DNA from: Pontiellaceae bacterium
GTDB taxonomy: Bacteria; Verrucomicrobiota; Kiritimatiellia; Kiritimatiellales; Pontiellaceae
Assembly (NCBI GenBank): GCA_016937035.1
Contig: JAFGWS010000129.1
Location: 1 to 16,424 of the forward strand
DNA length: 16,424 nt
Reading direction: 5' to 3'
Positions 1 through 7,978 of this stretch are shown piece after piece; within the stretch, counting starts at the first letter, position 1, and each line of letters starts with the position of its first letter. Under the pieces are notes generated by a model. It made no database searches, was not told the DNA's origin, and saw nothing but the letters and a program-made list of their open reading frames with translations. The position numbers were made by a program, and so were the translations under genes.

Positions 1-681
1 ATACGATTCCAGCTGCATGGCATTCCCCTGCCCCCACAGCCAGATTTGCGTTGCGGGCTTTTTTCCTTCCGCAATACGCTTCTGATTCACCGGATGATCC
101 GCAAACACCTCTTTCGAAAGTTCCATCAAGGTGCGGATTTCATCATGGCGTTCGCCTGTCGGGAGATATTCCCCCGTCGGCTTGTCCGATATTTCGTGCG
201 GCGGCACACACCGGCATCCTGCCGGAGCACCGTCCCAAATCAGGAGATGGCGATACTGTACGCCGGAATGAAATGTCAATCCCGCCCGGCCCAGCCGCTC
301 CTGAAGCGACTCCACCAACGCATGCGCCTCTTCGGTGGTAATATGCCCGGCAGAATAATCCACCATCACGCCGTCCTGCACCGTCACCAGATTACAACGG
401 AACGCCACCTCTGACGCCTCCATCTCAATCTCGGCCCCGGCCGCCTCAATCGGCGCGCGCCCGGTATAGTTCTGTGCCGCGTCATAGCCCAGCAGGGCCA
501 GATTCGCCACATCGCTCCCCGGCGGCATCCCTTCCGGCACCGTCTGCACCAGACGCGTCTCGCCCAGTCCGGCAATCCGCCGGATCGTCGGAATCTTCGC
601 CGCCTGCAAAGGGGTCCTTCCTCCGAGCGCTTCCACCGGATAATCGCCCATACCGTCGCCAACTAATACCACATACTTCAT
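1..681 (-). CDS. apgM: 2,3-bisphosphoglycerate-independent phosphoglycerate mutase, archaeal type (3' end cut off)
   Basis: The first 227 residues are seen; no stop occurs before the window edge. The protein opens with MKYVVLVGDGMGDYP, the metal-binding start of the alkaline-phosphatase fold (Asp9), and continues with VPEGMPPGSDVANLALLGYD at about 49-67, where Ser56 is the expected phosphoserine nucleophile. NYTGRAPIEAA (71-81), FRCNLVT (94-100) and VDYSAGHITTEEAH (107-120) are family signatures. The family interconverts 3- and 2-phosphoglycerate in the cytoplasm without 2,3-BPG. The start at 681 is supported by GGAG eight bases upstream. The family usually runs to about 400 residues, so roughly the last 170 are missing. 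It is divergently arranged with speA. Some bacterial members of this subfamily are annotated as proposed homoserine kinases; the sequence here cannot separate the two roles, and no threonine genes are visible. Confidence 0.9.
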   Translation of the reverse strand, partial: MKYVVLVGDGMGDYPVEALGGRTPLQAAKIPTIRRIAGLGETRLVQTVPEGMPPGSDVANLALLGYDAAQNYTGRAPIEAAGAEIEMEASEVAFRCNLVTVQDGVMVDYSAGHITTEEAHALVESLQERLGRAGLTFHSGVQYRHLLIWDGAPAGCRCVPPHEISDKPTGEYLPTGERHDEIRTLMELSKEVFADHPVNQKRIAEGKKPATQIWLWGQGNAMQLESY

Positions 682-886
682 CGAACAAGCTCCAAACAAT
701 TGCGGCGGAATTTCTATGATATAGGCCCGAAAGGCAATTCCTTAACACCGCTAATTCAAAAGCGCGGCTTTGAGAGGAAGAACCGCCGAATCACGTTGGC
801 GACCGTGAAGTCAACAGTTTGCCCCCTCGGACTTTTTGATCAAAAATTTCTTCCATTAGCTTCGCCAAGAGCCTATACGGGGCCTC
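682..886. promoter_or_regulatory. Divergent intergenic region between apgM and speA
   Basis: About 205 bases separate the two divergent starts, so both promoters should lie here. A perfect 14-bp palindrome TTTTTGATCAAAAA sits at 833-846, about 40 bases before the speA start. A small interrupted hairpin (TCAAAAGC, GCG, GCTTTGA) lies near 757-775. I cannot assign -35/-10 boxes with confidence. Whether the palindrome is an operator is inference; a second palindrome with the same TTGATCAA core lies before the esterase gene. Confidence 0.4.
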
Positions 887-2794
887 TTGAAAAACAAAGA
901 TACAGAATCATGGTCGGTGGAGCAGTCAGCAGAGTTGTATGGAATCAACAACTGGGGCGATGACTATTTCAGTGTGTCCCGCAAGGGCGAAGTGTTGGTT
1001 CACCCACACATCAACGGCGTCGGCGTCAGCCTGTACAAAATCATTGACGGTCTTGACGACCGAGGGTTTGACATGCCGGTACTCCTGCGGCTGAGCGATA
1101 TTCTCGACTCGCGCATTCAGAAACTGCACGAAAGCTTTGCGAAAGCCATTGCCGATTTTGAATACGGCGGCCGTTATCGCGGAGTCTACCCGATCAAGGT
1201 GAACCAGCAGCAGCAGGTTCTCGAAGAGATTACCCAGTTCGGCGCACGCTACCACCATGGTCTTGAGGCCGGCAGCAAACCGGAACTGATTGCCGCTCTG
1301 GCCTATATGCATGACAAAGAGGCGTATCTCATCTGCAACGGCTACAAGGACGAAGAATTTGTCAACCTCGGCCTCTACGCCCGAAAAATGGGGATTCAGT
1401 GCATCTTTGTGGTGGAAAATCCGTCAGAGCTTCCGCTGATTATCGAACGATCTCGCGCACTGGATATCAAGCCGATCATCGGCGTACGCCTTAAACTCTC
1501 GACTCAAGCTTCCGGCCACTGGAACGAATCCGGCGGTGAACGCAGCGTTTTCGGCCTTAACCCCTCGCAGGTCTGCGACCTGATCGACACCCTGCGCGAA
1601 GAGGAGATGCTCGACTGCCTCAAACTCCTCCACTACCACGTCGGATCACAGATTCCCAACGTGCGCGATATCCGCGAAGCGGTCGTGGAGGCCTGCCGCG
1701 TCTACATCGGCATGGTCAACGAAGGGGCTCCCATGGGCATCCTCGACCTCGGCGGCGGCCTGGCGGTCGACTACGATGGTTCACACTCTGATTCCTCATC
1801 CAGCAGGAACTATGGACTGGACGAATACTGCGCGGCCATTATCGAAAACGTGATCAGTACGCTCGACGAAACCGACGTTCCCCACCCCGACATCGTTACG
1901 GAATCCGGACGCGCCACCGTAGCCTACTATTCCATTCTGCTCTTCAATGTGCTGGATGAAAGCCGCTTTGAGATCGATGAACTTCCGAAAAAGCTGGACG
2001 AAGATGCACACGAACTGCTGCACAACCTGATGGCCGTTGTGGATGTGTTGGACGCCAAAAATGCGCAGGAGTGCTTCCACGACGCCTTTTATTATCGCGA
2101 CGAAATTCACCAGCGCTTTAAACGCGGAACCATGACGCTCCGCGAACGGGCGCTGGCCGGCGAAATCTTCTGGCACATTGTTACGCGTATCTGCGCGCTG
2201 ACCAAAGAGATGGAATTTGTTCCCGAGGAACTTCGCGAACTCCCGACCATTCTGGCCGACATTTATTACGGCAACTTCAGCCTCTTCCAGTCGCTGCCCG
2301 ATGTCTGGGCCATCGACCAGCTCTTCCCCATTATGCCGATTCACCGTCTGAAAGAAAAACCGACCCGCGAGGTCGTGCTGGCGGATATCACCTGCGACTG
2401 CGACGGAAAAATCGACCATTTTGTCGGACAATATACGACGCGTGAAACGCTTCAGCTGCACAACCTGACCGATAAAGAATACTACCTCGGGGTCTTTCTC
2501 GTCGGAGCCTATCAGGAGACCTTGGGCGATCTGCACAACCTCCTCGGCGACACCAACGTCGTGACCGTACGCGTTGATTACGAAGGCAACCTCCAGTTTT
2601 CCCGCGAGCTCGAAGGCGACTCCGTCGCCGACGTACTCAGCTATGTGGAATATGATCCCAAAGCCATGATTCGGCGCATCCGCGAACTGGCCGAAGAAGC
2701 CGTGCAGAACGAGCGCATTACGCCCAAAGACCGCCGGCGCATCATGGATGCCTACGAAGAAGGCATGCGCGGCTACACCTACTTCGAGCGCTGA
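887..2794 (+). CDS. speA: Biosynthetic arginine decarboxylase (PLP-dependent)
   Basis: Converts arginine to agmatine and CO2, the first step of the agmatine route to putrescine and spermidine. The 635 residues align along the whole length of E. coli SpeA (658 residues). YPIKVNQ at 101-107 carries the PLP Schiff-base Lys104; LEAGSK (126-131), HYHVGSQ (249-255), the phosphate-binding LDLGGGLAVDYDG (287-298) and ESGR (339-342) complete the alanine-racemase-type barrel. ITCDCDGKIDH contains Cys503, matching the C-terminal active-site region of the family. The protein ends GYTYFER, close to E. coli GYTYLEDE. The start is uncertain: the TTG at 887 has only a weak GGGG four bases upstream, and a GTG at 917 is an alternative. 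It stands alone and converges on the HMG-CoA reductase gene, with 15 bases between the two stops. Confidence 0.96.
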   Translation: MKNKDTESWSVEQSAELYGINNWGDDYFSVSRKGEVLVHPHINGVGVSLYKIIDGLDDRGFDMPVLLRLSDILDSRIQKLHESFAKAIADFEYGGRYRGVYPIKVNQQQQVLEEITQFGARYHHGLEAGSKPELIAALAYMHDKEAYLICNGYKDEEFVNLGLYARKMGIQCIFVVENPSELPLIIERSRALDIKPIIGVRLKLSTQASGHWNESGGERSVFGLNPSQVCDLIDTLREEEMLDCLKLLHYHVGSQIPNVRDIREAVVEACRVYIGMVNEGAPMGILDLGGGLAVDYDGSHSDSSSSRNYGLDEYCAAIIENVISTLDETDVPHPDIVTESGRATVAYYSILLFNVLDESRFEIDELPKKLDEDAHELLHNLMAVVDVLDAKNAQECFHDAFYYRDEIHQRFKRGTMTLRERALAGEIFWHIVTRICALTKEMEFVPEELRELPTILADIYYGNFSLFQSLPDVWAIDQLFPIMPIHRLKEKPTREVVLADITCDCDGKIDHFVGQYTTRETLQLHNLTDKEYYLGVFLVGAYQETLGDLHNLLGDTNVVTVRVDYEGNLQFSRELEGDSVADVLSYVEYDPKAMIRRIRELAEEAVQNERITPKDRRRIMDAYEEGMRGYTYFER

Positions 2795-2809
2795 GCGCGC
2801 AGAAAACAA

Positions 2810-3841
2810 TCACTGTTTGCGTTCGATGCGGCGGTGAGCGGCCATAAGTTCGCCGGGATTGGTTTGCGCGGCGAGCAGCGAAAGCTCTCCGCAAAGCACG
2901 GCGGCAGCGCACAAACAGGCGAGACGACGTGAATTTTCGCCGGGATCGCGATCTTCGTTCAGCCCCATACGCCCGAGATTTTCACGCACAAAATCGAGTC
3001 CTTTTCCATTTCCGACCGTGCCGACAATCAGATGCGGCAGCGTGACTGAAAAGTAAAGATCGCCCCCGCGTTCCTCCGCCATGGTGAGTCCCTGCGAGCC
3101 TTCCACAATATTCGCGGCGTCCTGGCCGGTGGCGAGATAGAAGCCGAGCAGCATATTGGCAAAGTGCGCATTCGCACTGCGTACACCGCCGGCGAGCATC
3201 GTCCCGATCAAGTTTTTGCGAAGATTCAACTGCGCCAGCTTCGCAGGCGTGGTTTTCAGATAACGACGACAAAGCTTTTCCGGAATGGTGATTTCCGCCA
3301 CCACATATTTTCCGCGGCCGAGAATTCCGTTTACCGCCGTCGCCTTTTTGTCGGAGCAATAGTTTCCGGAAATGGACCCATATTGGAGCGTCGGATGCCG
3401 CTCCAAAATATAATCCATCAGCGCTTCGGAAGCCTGTGTGCACATGTTGTGCCCCGAGGCATCGCCCGTCGTAAATTCAAAACGGAGAAAGAGCAGGTTG
3501 CCCGCGATCTGGCTGTTCAGATTGATCAGCTTGGCAAACCGGCTCGTACCTTCCACCACCGTCTGAAGCGCCGAAAAATCAGCTTTGATGCGTTGGAGTG
3601 CGCTGAGCGCACCCGCCGCATCCGGCGCTTCAAACAGGACCGAGCGGGTCATCCGCTCATCGACAACCGTGCACATGATTCCGGCGTCGCAATTCATCGA
3701 AACGCGTGCGCCCCGATTTACAGAGGGCCACAGCGGCGTTTCATAGGTCGCCAACGGCACCTCATATTCACCGCTCATCACCGGGCCGGACAGCCGGATC
3801 GGCCCGACAAACTGCATCGGAATCTGTGCAAACTCGCTCAT
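2810..3841 (-). CDS. hmgA: Hydroxymethylglutaryl-CoA reductase, class I
   Basis: Reduces HMG-CoA to mevalonate, the committed step of the mevalonate route to isoprenoids. The four catalytic residues are visible: Glu34 (ATYETPLWPSVNRG, 31-44), Lys165 in GNYCSDKKATAVN (159-171), Asp241 in TGQDAANIVEGSQG (238-251) and His336 in AAHRRIER near the C-terminus. TTGDASGHNM (124-133) is the NADPH-binding motif, and LPHLIVGTVGNG (268-279) and ENSRRLA (302-308) are class I signatures. The late catalytic His and the GDASGHNM form point to the archaeal/eukaryotic class I rather than the bacterial class II. At 343 residues it is shorter than typical archaeal enzymes (about 400), with a reduced N-terminus and no membrane segments, so it should be cytosolic. 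AAGGG lies about seven bases before the ATG. No other mevalonate genes are in the window. Confidence 0.93.
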   Translation of the reverse strand: MSEFAQIPMQFVGPIRLSGPVMSGEYEVPLATYETPLWPSVNRGARVSMNCDAGIMCTVVDERMTRSVLFEAPDAAGALSALQRIKADFSALQTVVEGTSRFAKLINLNSQIAGNLLFLRFEFTTGDASGHNMCTQASEALMDYILERHPTLQYGSISGNYCSDKKATAVNGILGRGKYVVAEITIPEKLCRRYLKTTPAKLAQLNLRKNLIGTMLAGGVRSANAHFANMLLGFYLATGQDAANIVEGSQGLTMAEERGGDLYFSVTLPHLIVGTVGNGKGLDFVRENLGRMGLNEDRDPGENSRRLACLCAAAVLCGELSLLAAQTNPGELMAAHRRIERKQ

Positions 3842-4078
<237 letters not shown>

Positions 4079-5299
4079 TCAGTCCAGCGTATTCACCAGC
4101 AGGCCGGAACGCAGCTTGGGCTCAAACCAGGTGCTCTTCGGCGGCATCAGCATTCCGGCATCCGCCACCGAAAAGAGCTGATCCATCGACGTAGGATACA
4201 TGGAAAATGCCAGCACCGCGCGGCCTTCGTCCACCCACTTTTCCAGCTCATCCGTCCCTTTGATTCCGCCGATAAAATCAATATCGTTGCTCTCGCGCGG
4301 ATCTTCAATATTCAGAATCGGAGCGAGCACATCGTTCTGCAGAATGCTCACGTCCAGCGCAGCAACCGGATCGGCCGCATCGGGCATCACCTTCGGCGTC
4401 AATGTACTCCACTGCCCGTCGATATACATGCAGATTTCGCCCGCCTTGGACGGCACCTTCACGCCGTTGGTTTCTACAGTAAACTTTTTCGCCAGCGCAG
4501 CATGGAACTCATCCTTCGTTCCGGGCAGCGTCAGGATGACGCGATTATACGCCAGAATCTTCAGTTCACTCTCCGGGAACATCACCGCCAGGAACCAGTT
4601 GTAGGGCTCGTCGCCGGTATGGTTCGGATTAGCTGCGCGACGCATCGCGCCGACCTTTACCGCCGACGCGGAGCGATGATGTCCGTCCGCCACATAGAAG
4701 GCCGGTATTTCGGCAAATGCGGATTCGAGCGCCGCCGGATTTTCAAACTTCCAAACCGTGTGCGTTACGCCATCTGCGGCAGTGAAGTGATAAAGCGGAG
4801 TCTGGATCTTGAGCGCATTCACCTGCGCATTGATGGCCGCGCTGTCGCGGTAGGCCAGAAAAACCGGGCCGGTGTTGGCATTCTGAGTATCGACATAGCG
4901 AATGCGGTCCTCTTCCTTCACGCGGCGGGTCTTTTCGTGAATCTTGATCTTTCCCTGCTCGTAGTCTTCCACATTGCAGGTTGCCACGATGCCGTACTGA
5001 ATATGATCGCCCATCTGCTGGCTGTAGAGGTAAATGGACGGTTCCTCCTCACGCACCAGCACCCCGTCGTCCATCAAACGCTGAAGGTTCGCCTTTGCCT
5101 GAGCGTAGACCTGATCGCTGTACGGATCGGTGCCTTCGGGCAGATCAATTTCTGCGCGCACGACATGCAGGAAGCTGTCGGGATTGCCTTCCGCCAGCGC
5201 CGCTGCCTGCTTTTTATCCACTACATCGTACGGAACCGATGCCACCGTTTCCGCCTTGCCCTCCGCCGGGCGCCACGCCTTAAATGCCTTCACTTTCAT
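4079..5299 (-). CDS. DUF1015 family protein (COG4198)
   Basis: A 406-residue cytoplasmic protein of the DUF1015 family. Family signatures in order are MKVKAFKAWRP at the start, VPYDVV (22-27), HEKTRR (121-126), DRIRYVDTQNANTGPVFLAY (131-150) and YVADGHHRSASA (202-213). The function is not established. The ADGHHR motif recalls the nucleotide-binding motif of ParB-like CTPases and of SerK-type free serine kinases, and some genomes carry DUF1015 genes beside serine-biosynthesis genes; a small-molecule kinase or NTP-binding role is therefore a reasonable but unproven inference. No signal peptide or membrane segment is seen. GAGGAG lies seven bases before the ATG. The aldo/keto reductase gene lies upstream on the same strand with a 185-base gap, too wide to claim an operon. 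Confidence 0.9.
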   Translation of the reverse strand: MKVKAFKAWRPAEGKAETVASVPYDVVDKKQAAALAEGNPDSFLHVVRAEIDLPEGTDPYSDQVYAQAKANLQRLMDDGVLVREEEPSIYLYSQQMGDHIQYGIVATCNVEDYEQGKIKIHEKTRRVKEEDRIRYVDTQNANTGPVFLAYRDSAAINAQVNALKIQTPLYHFTAADGVTHTVWKFENPAALESAFAEIPAFYVADGHHRSASAVKVGAMRRAANPNHTGDEPYNWFLAVMFPESELKILAYNRVILTLPGTKDEFHAALAKKFTVETNGVKVPSKAGEICMYIDGQWSTLTPKVMPDAADPVAALDVSILQNDVLAPILNIEDPRESNDIDFIGGIKGTDELEKWVDEGRAVLAFSMYPTSMDQLFSVADAGMLMPPKSTWFEPKLRSGLLVNTLD

Positions 5300-5484
5300 C
5301 CAAACTCTCCTCGGTTAAAAATTGAGGCACACACTCTAGTGCGCCTCCCCCGCCTTGTCAAAACCGGTATATTAATAGTTACAAGGCCGGTTAATGGATT
5401 CGCACCTTTTCTGCTGCAGCCGGCAACCCTTGCGGGAGCCTATATCCGCTTCAATGAGAGCGGAAAAAAGCGGAGCCGGAAGAA

Positions 5485-6471
5485 TCAGTAGGCGCCGCGA
5501 ATGTGATCGTGCACCCGGCCTTGGTAGAACTCCGCAAGTTTGGCGTGCAATTCATCGGACAACGGCGGCAGCGCGGCAACCGCAGCATTCGAGGCAACCT
5601 GTCGCGGGGAACTGGCCCCGGGAATAATGGTACTGACGGCTTCGTGGTCGAGTATCCAGCGCAAGGCCAGCTCCACCATCGTCATCGATTCGGGAAGGAG
5701 TTCATTCCGAATCGCGTCGGCCAGCTCCACGCCCTTCTGAAAAGGCAGTCCGGCAAAGGTTTCGCCGACGTTGAAGCATGCGCCATCGCGGTTATAGTTG
5801 CGGTGATCATTCTCTTCAAACCGGGTTTGCGCGGTAAACTTTCCCGTCAGCAGGCCGCTGGCCAGCGGCAGGCGGACAATGATTCCGACGCCTTTTTGAT
5901 GGGCCTTCGGCAAGAGTTCCCCGACCAGCTTTTGACGGAAAATGTTGAAGATCACCTGCAGCGATGTGATCTCTTCCTGCTCCAGACAGAGCAGGCCTTC
6001 CTCAACCGTTTCCACGCTGGCGCCGAAGGATTTAATGAGCCCCTCGTTTTTCAGAGCCCGCAGCCAATCGAAGATATCGCCTTGCCGCATCACGTCCGTG
6101 GGTATGCAATGGAGCTGCAGCAGGTCGAGCGATTCCACGCCCAGCCTTTCGAGCGATGCCTCCACAGCCCGACGCAGAGCGGACTCGGAATAGTGATTTG
6201 GAAAGACCTCGTCGCCTCGCCCGAACTTGGTGGCCACCCGCACCGGAGCATCGCAATGCCGCAGGAACTCGCCGATAATGCGCTCGCTCTTGCCCGAACC
6301 ATACACATCAGCCGTATCGAAAAACGTGATCCCCTGCGCCACGGCCTCGCGAAGAATCGCCAACCCCTCCTCGGTCGAGAACGATTTACCCCAATCGGCT
6401 CCCAGCTGCCAGCAACCCAAACCCACCTCGCTCACCTCGAAGCCATTGCTTCCCAGTCTTCTCTTGTCCAT
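5485..6471 (-). CDS. Aldo/keto reductase
   Basis: An NAD(P)H-dependent aldo/keto reductase with a TIM barrel, 328 residues from the chosen start. The catalytic tetrad is intact: Asp52 and Tyr57 in FFDTADVYGSGKSE (50-63), Lys82 in VATKFGRG (79-86) and His121 in LDLLQLHC (115-122). The C-terminal cofactor-binding segment STIIPGASSPRQVASN is also present. The substrate cannot be read from the sequence. The start is set by the ribosome site: AAAAGGAG (6485-6478) abuts an ATG at 6477 with no spacing but lies six bases from the in-frame ATG at 6471, and MDKRRLGSNGFEVSEVG is the usual N-terminus of the family. It differs clearly from the second aldo/keto reductase at the right end of the window. Confidence 0.93.
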   Translation of the reverse strand: MDKRRLGSNGFEVSEVGLGCWQLGADWGKSFSTEEGLAILREAVAQGITFFDTADVYGSGKSERIIGEFLRHCDAPVRVATKFGRGDEVFPNHYSESALRRAVEASLERLGVESLDLLQLHCIPTDVMRQGDIFDWLRALKNEGLIKSFGASVETVEEGLLCLEQEEITSLQVIFNIFRQKLVGELLPKAHQKGVGIIVRLPLASGLLTGKFTAQTRFEENDHRNYNRDGACFNVGETFAGLPFQKGVELADAIRNELLPESMTMVELALRWILDHEAVSTIIPGASSPRQVASNAAVAALPPLSDELHAKLAEFYQGRVHDHIRGAY

Positions 6472-6477
6472 CTGCAT

Positions 6478-6485
6478 CTCCTTTT
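6478..6485 (-). promoter_or_regulatory. Ribosome binding site that decides the aldo/keto reductase start
   Basis: Read on the minus strand this is AAAAGGAG. It touches the ATG at 6477, leaving no spacer, but is six bases from the ATG at 6471, which is normal spacing. The protein therefore probably begins MDKRRLG and not MQMDKRRLG. Confidence 0.7.
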
Positions 6486-6539
6486 CATGAATCTATTTCC
6501 AACCAACGCCGCGCACCAAGCAGGCACGACCCTGAAACA

Positions 6540-6794
6540 TCAGCGCGTTGAGGCCTGTCGTGCTTCCGTCAATTCATTCGTCGTCATCTCGGCCTGTTCA
6601 AGGACTGTCTCGGTTAACTGGAACATAAATTCTGCCGAAAATCGCTGCGAATTTCTCTTTACCGCTTGATTTAACACTCTGGTTTCAACGCCGTACAGCT
6701 CAGCCAGTTTTTCATCAAACATGACCTGAACGCCGCGAACAGTGTAAATGTGCTTTTGAATGTCGTCGACAAGGATAAGGGACATATCGGTCAT
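6540..6794 (-). pseudogene. ORF6N-domain protein, truncated after the domain core
   Basis: An 84-residue product with the ORF6N signature IYTVRGVQVMFDEKLAELYG, then VETRVLNQAVKRNSQRF and FMFQLTE (about 16-62). ORF6N is a phage-type DNA-binding domain found in antirepressor-like proteins and in accessory genes inside type I restriction operons. Full proteins usually continue past FQLT into a TSS-WGG-type segment and a helical C-terminus, often 150-300 residues in all; here the frame stops soon after in unrelated residues (NELTEARQASTR), so I read it as 3'-truncated. A shorter functional protein is possible. Its ATG overlaps the stop of the upstream 53-residue ORF in ATGA (6794-6791), implying translational coupling. 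Confidence 0.65.
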
Positions 6795-6952
6795 ACCTTC
6801 ACCTTTCCAAAACTCTCTGGAATCCCGGCATTCAGCTCCGCTTCTTCCTGCAACTGCGCCTCAAACTCCGCTTCGATAGCCGAGTATTGCTGTTTATCCT
6901 TGGGTGAAGGTATCACGGATTGTGATGGCATCGATATGTTCGTTTTATTCAT
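6791..6952 (-). CDS. Small ORF resembling the C-terminal helix of HsdM
   Basis: A 53-residue ORF whose ATG lies eight bases inside the end of the KilA-N gene and whose TGA overlaps the start of the ORF6N gene. Its last 31 residues (about 23-53: YSAIEAEFEAQ, LQEEAELNAG, IPESFGKVKV) align without gaps to the last 31 of the HsdM mini-protein at 7754-7978, with 14 identities by my count, including AEFEA, E-A-LN and the KVK end. This is the helical tail that closes many type I methyltransferase subunits. The first 20 residues (MNKTNISMPSQSVIPSPKDK) are unrelated and probably not from HsdM. It could be a relic kept open by chance or a coupling peptide for the gene that follows. The DNA at its end, AAGGTGAAGGTATGA, nearly matches the equivalent junction at 7754-7768. 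Confidence 0.55.
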   Translation of the reverse strand: MNKTNISMPSQSVIPSPKDKQQYSAIEAEFEAQLQEEAELNAGIPESFGKVKV

Positions 6953-7757
6953 TCTTTCTCTCCAGCCGTTTCACGCCAACATCGGTGGTGAGAATTTTCA
7001 TTTGTTGGATGGCGGTTTTGTTGAGCAGGACAAGCCGTTCGGATTGGGCGAGGTTCTGCTGGATCAGGTGGGCGTTCAGGGTTTCCAGATTAGCGAGGCA
7101 GACCAGTTGGGAGACATCGGCATAGTCTCGGATATTGCCGTCCTGGCCGGGATTCGCGTCCCGCCAGCCTTTGGCAGTCATGCCAAACAAAGCAACATTA
7201 AGTACATCGGCTTCGGTGGCATAAATCAAAGCCGTCTGAGCCTTGGAGAGTTCAGGTGGTAGGAGATTCTGTTTGATCGCGTCGGTATGAATACGGTAGT
7301 TGATTCTGGTCAGATTGCGGCGGATATCCCAGCCAAGTTGCTTGAGTTCTTCATCCTTGAGACGCTGAAATTCCTTGATAAGATATATCTTGAACTCAGC
7401 ACTGATCCACATGCCGAATTCAAAAGCCAGATCCTTATGGGCGTAGGTACCGCCATACCGTCCCGCCGTTGCCCGCAAACCGATTGCATTGGTTTTGCTC
7501 ACCCACTCTTTGACGCTGATTTTATAGCTGTTGAGTCCGGCCTGACTTTTAATTGTGGCGAATTCGCCATAATTAAAAGAGGGATTGTGGATTTGCTCCC
7601 AAATTCCAAGAAATTCTACGGTATTGCGATTACGGAGCCAGTCGGCAATGAAAAAGTCGCCATCCTTGGCCTTGAGCATGTCCGTCAAAGAAATGAAATC
7701 CTCGTCGTTGACTGACATCACATTGATTTCGACGCCTTTAACAATGATTATGCTCAT
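6945..7757 (-). CDS. KilA-N domain protein, full length
   Basis: A 270-residue protein with a complete KilA-N domain: FISLTDMLKAK (21-31), FFIADWLRNRNTVEFLGIWEQIHNPSF (35-61), SVKEWVSKTNAIGL (81-94), RYGGTYAHKDLAFEFGMWIS (100-119) and EFKIYLIKEFQRLK (121-134). A conserved C-terminal module follows, with LGWDIRRNLTRINYRIHTDA (about 141-160) and ALFGMTAKGWRDANP (about 189-203). KilA-N is a DNA-binding domain of phage and large DNA virus proteins; in bacterial chromosomes this long form is common in prophages and inside type I restriction-modification operons, with no settled function. Its ATG overlaps the stop of the HsdM mini-protein (ATGA, 7757-7754), with AAGGTG just upstream as a likely ribosome site, so the two should be co-translated. 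I see no frameshift or missing part. Confidence 0.9.
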   Translation of the reverse strand: MSIIIVKGVEINVMSVNDEDFISLTDMLKAKDGDFFIADWLRNRNTVEFLGIWEQIHNPSFNYGEFATIKSQAGLNSYKISVKEWVSKTNAIGLRATAGRYGGTYAHKDLAFEFGMWISAEFKIYLIKEFQRLKDEELKQLGWDIRRNLTRINYRIHTDAIKQNLLPPELSKAQTALIYATEADVLNVALFGMTAKGWRDANPGQDGNIRDYADVSQLVCLANLETLNAHLIQQNLAQSERLVLLNKTAIQQMKILTTDVGVKRLERKNE

Positions 7758-7978
7758 AGCTTCACCTTCGCCAAATTCTCAGCAACCAGGTCATTCAGTT
7801 TCGCCTTTTCCAGCAACGGCGCCTCAAACTCCGCCTTGAGCTGGGTGAAGCGTTCCTTGAAGTTAAAATCGTCCTCATCGTCCGGCAGGCCGACATAGCG
7901 CCCCGGTGTGAGCACATAGTCGAGTTCGCGCACCCGCTCGATGGGTTCTTCTTGTTTGAGTACTGCTTTTCTAGCCAT
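7754..7978 (-). pseudogene. hsdM: HsdM (type I DNA methyltransferase) mini-gene: N-terminus fused to C-terminus by internal deletion
   Basis: A 74-residue ORF with a good ribosome site (AGAGGAA about five bases before the ATG). Residues 1-14 (MARKAVLKQEEPIE) match the usual HsdM start, which normally runs on into a K-LW-AADKLR helix. From about residue 15 the sequence is instead the extreme C-terminus of HsdM: ELDYVLTPGRYVGLPDDEDD, then FKERFTQLKAEFE and the closing helix to KVKL. The catalytic core (SAM-binding motif and NPPF), about 400 residues in functional HsdM, is absent, so no methylation is possible. The most economical reading is an in-frame internal deletion, with the frame, start and coupling to the next gene preserved. 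No hsdS or hsdR is in the window. The N-terminal match is from memory of the family and is less certain than the C-terminal one. Confidence 0.75.

Noticed and set aside
211..225. CCGGCATCCTGCCGG inside the phosphoglycerate mutase gene, sharing 13 bases with an arm of the palindromic element at 12973-13034
   Set aside because: There is no second arm or inserted segment, and the encoded residues GAPAGCRCVPPHE fit the position of the family's K-C-PPH segment, so a chance match or minimal remnant cannot be distinguished.
1796..2809. Long open frame antisense to speA
   Set aside because: It is a codon-bias shadow of speA; the product has no recognisable domain and no ribosome site supports it.
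4502..5491. Plus-strand frame opposite the DUF1015 gene
   Set aside because: Shadow of a gene with clear family motifs and a strong ribosome site on the other strand.
5503..6669. 388-residue plus-strand frame opposite the aldo/keto reductase
   Set aside because: Shadow frame; no domain or ribosome site, and the minus strand has the complete catalytic tetrad.
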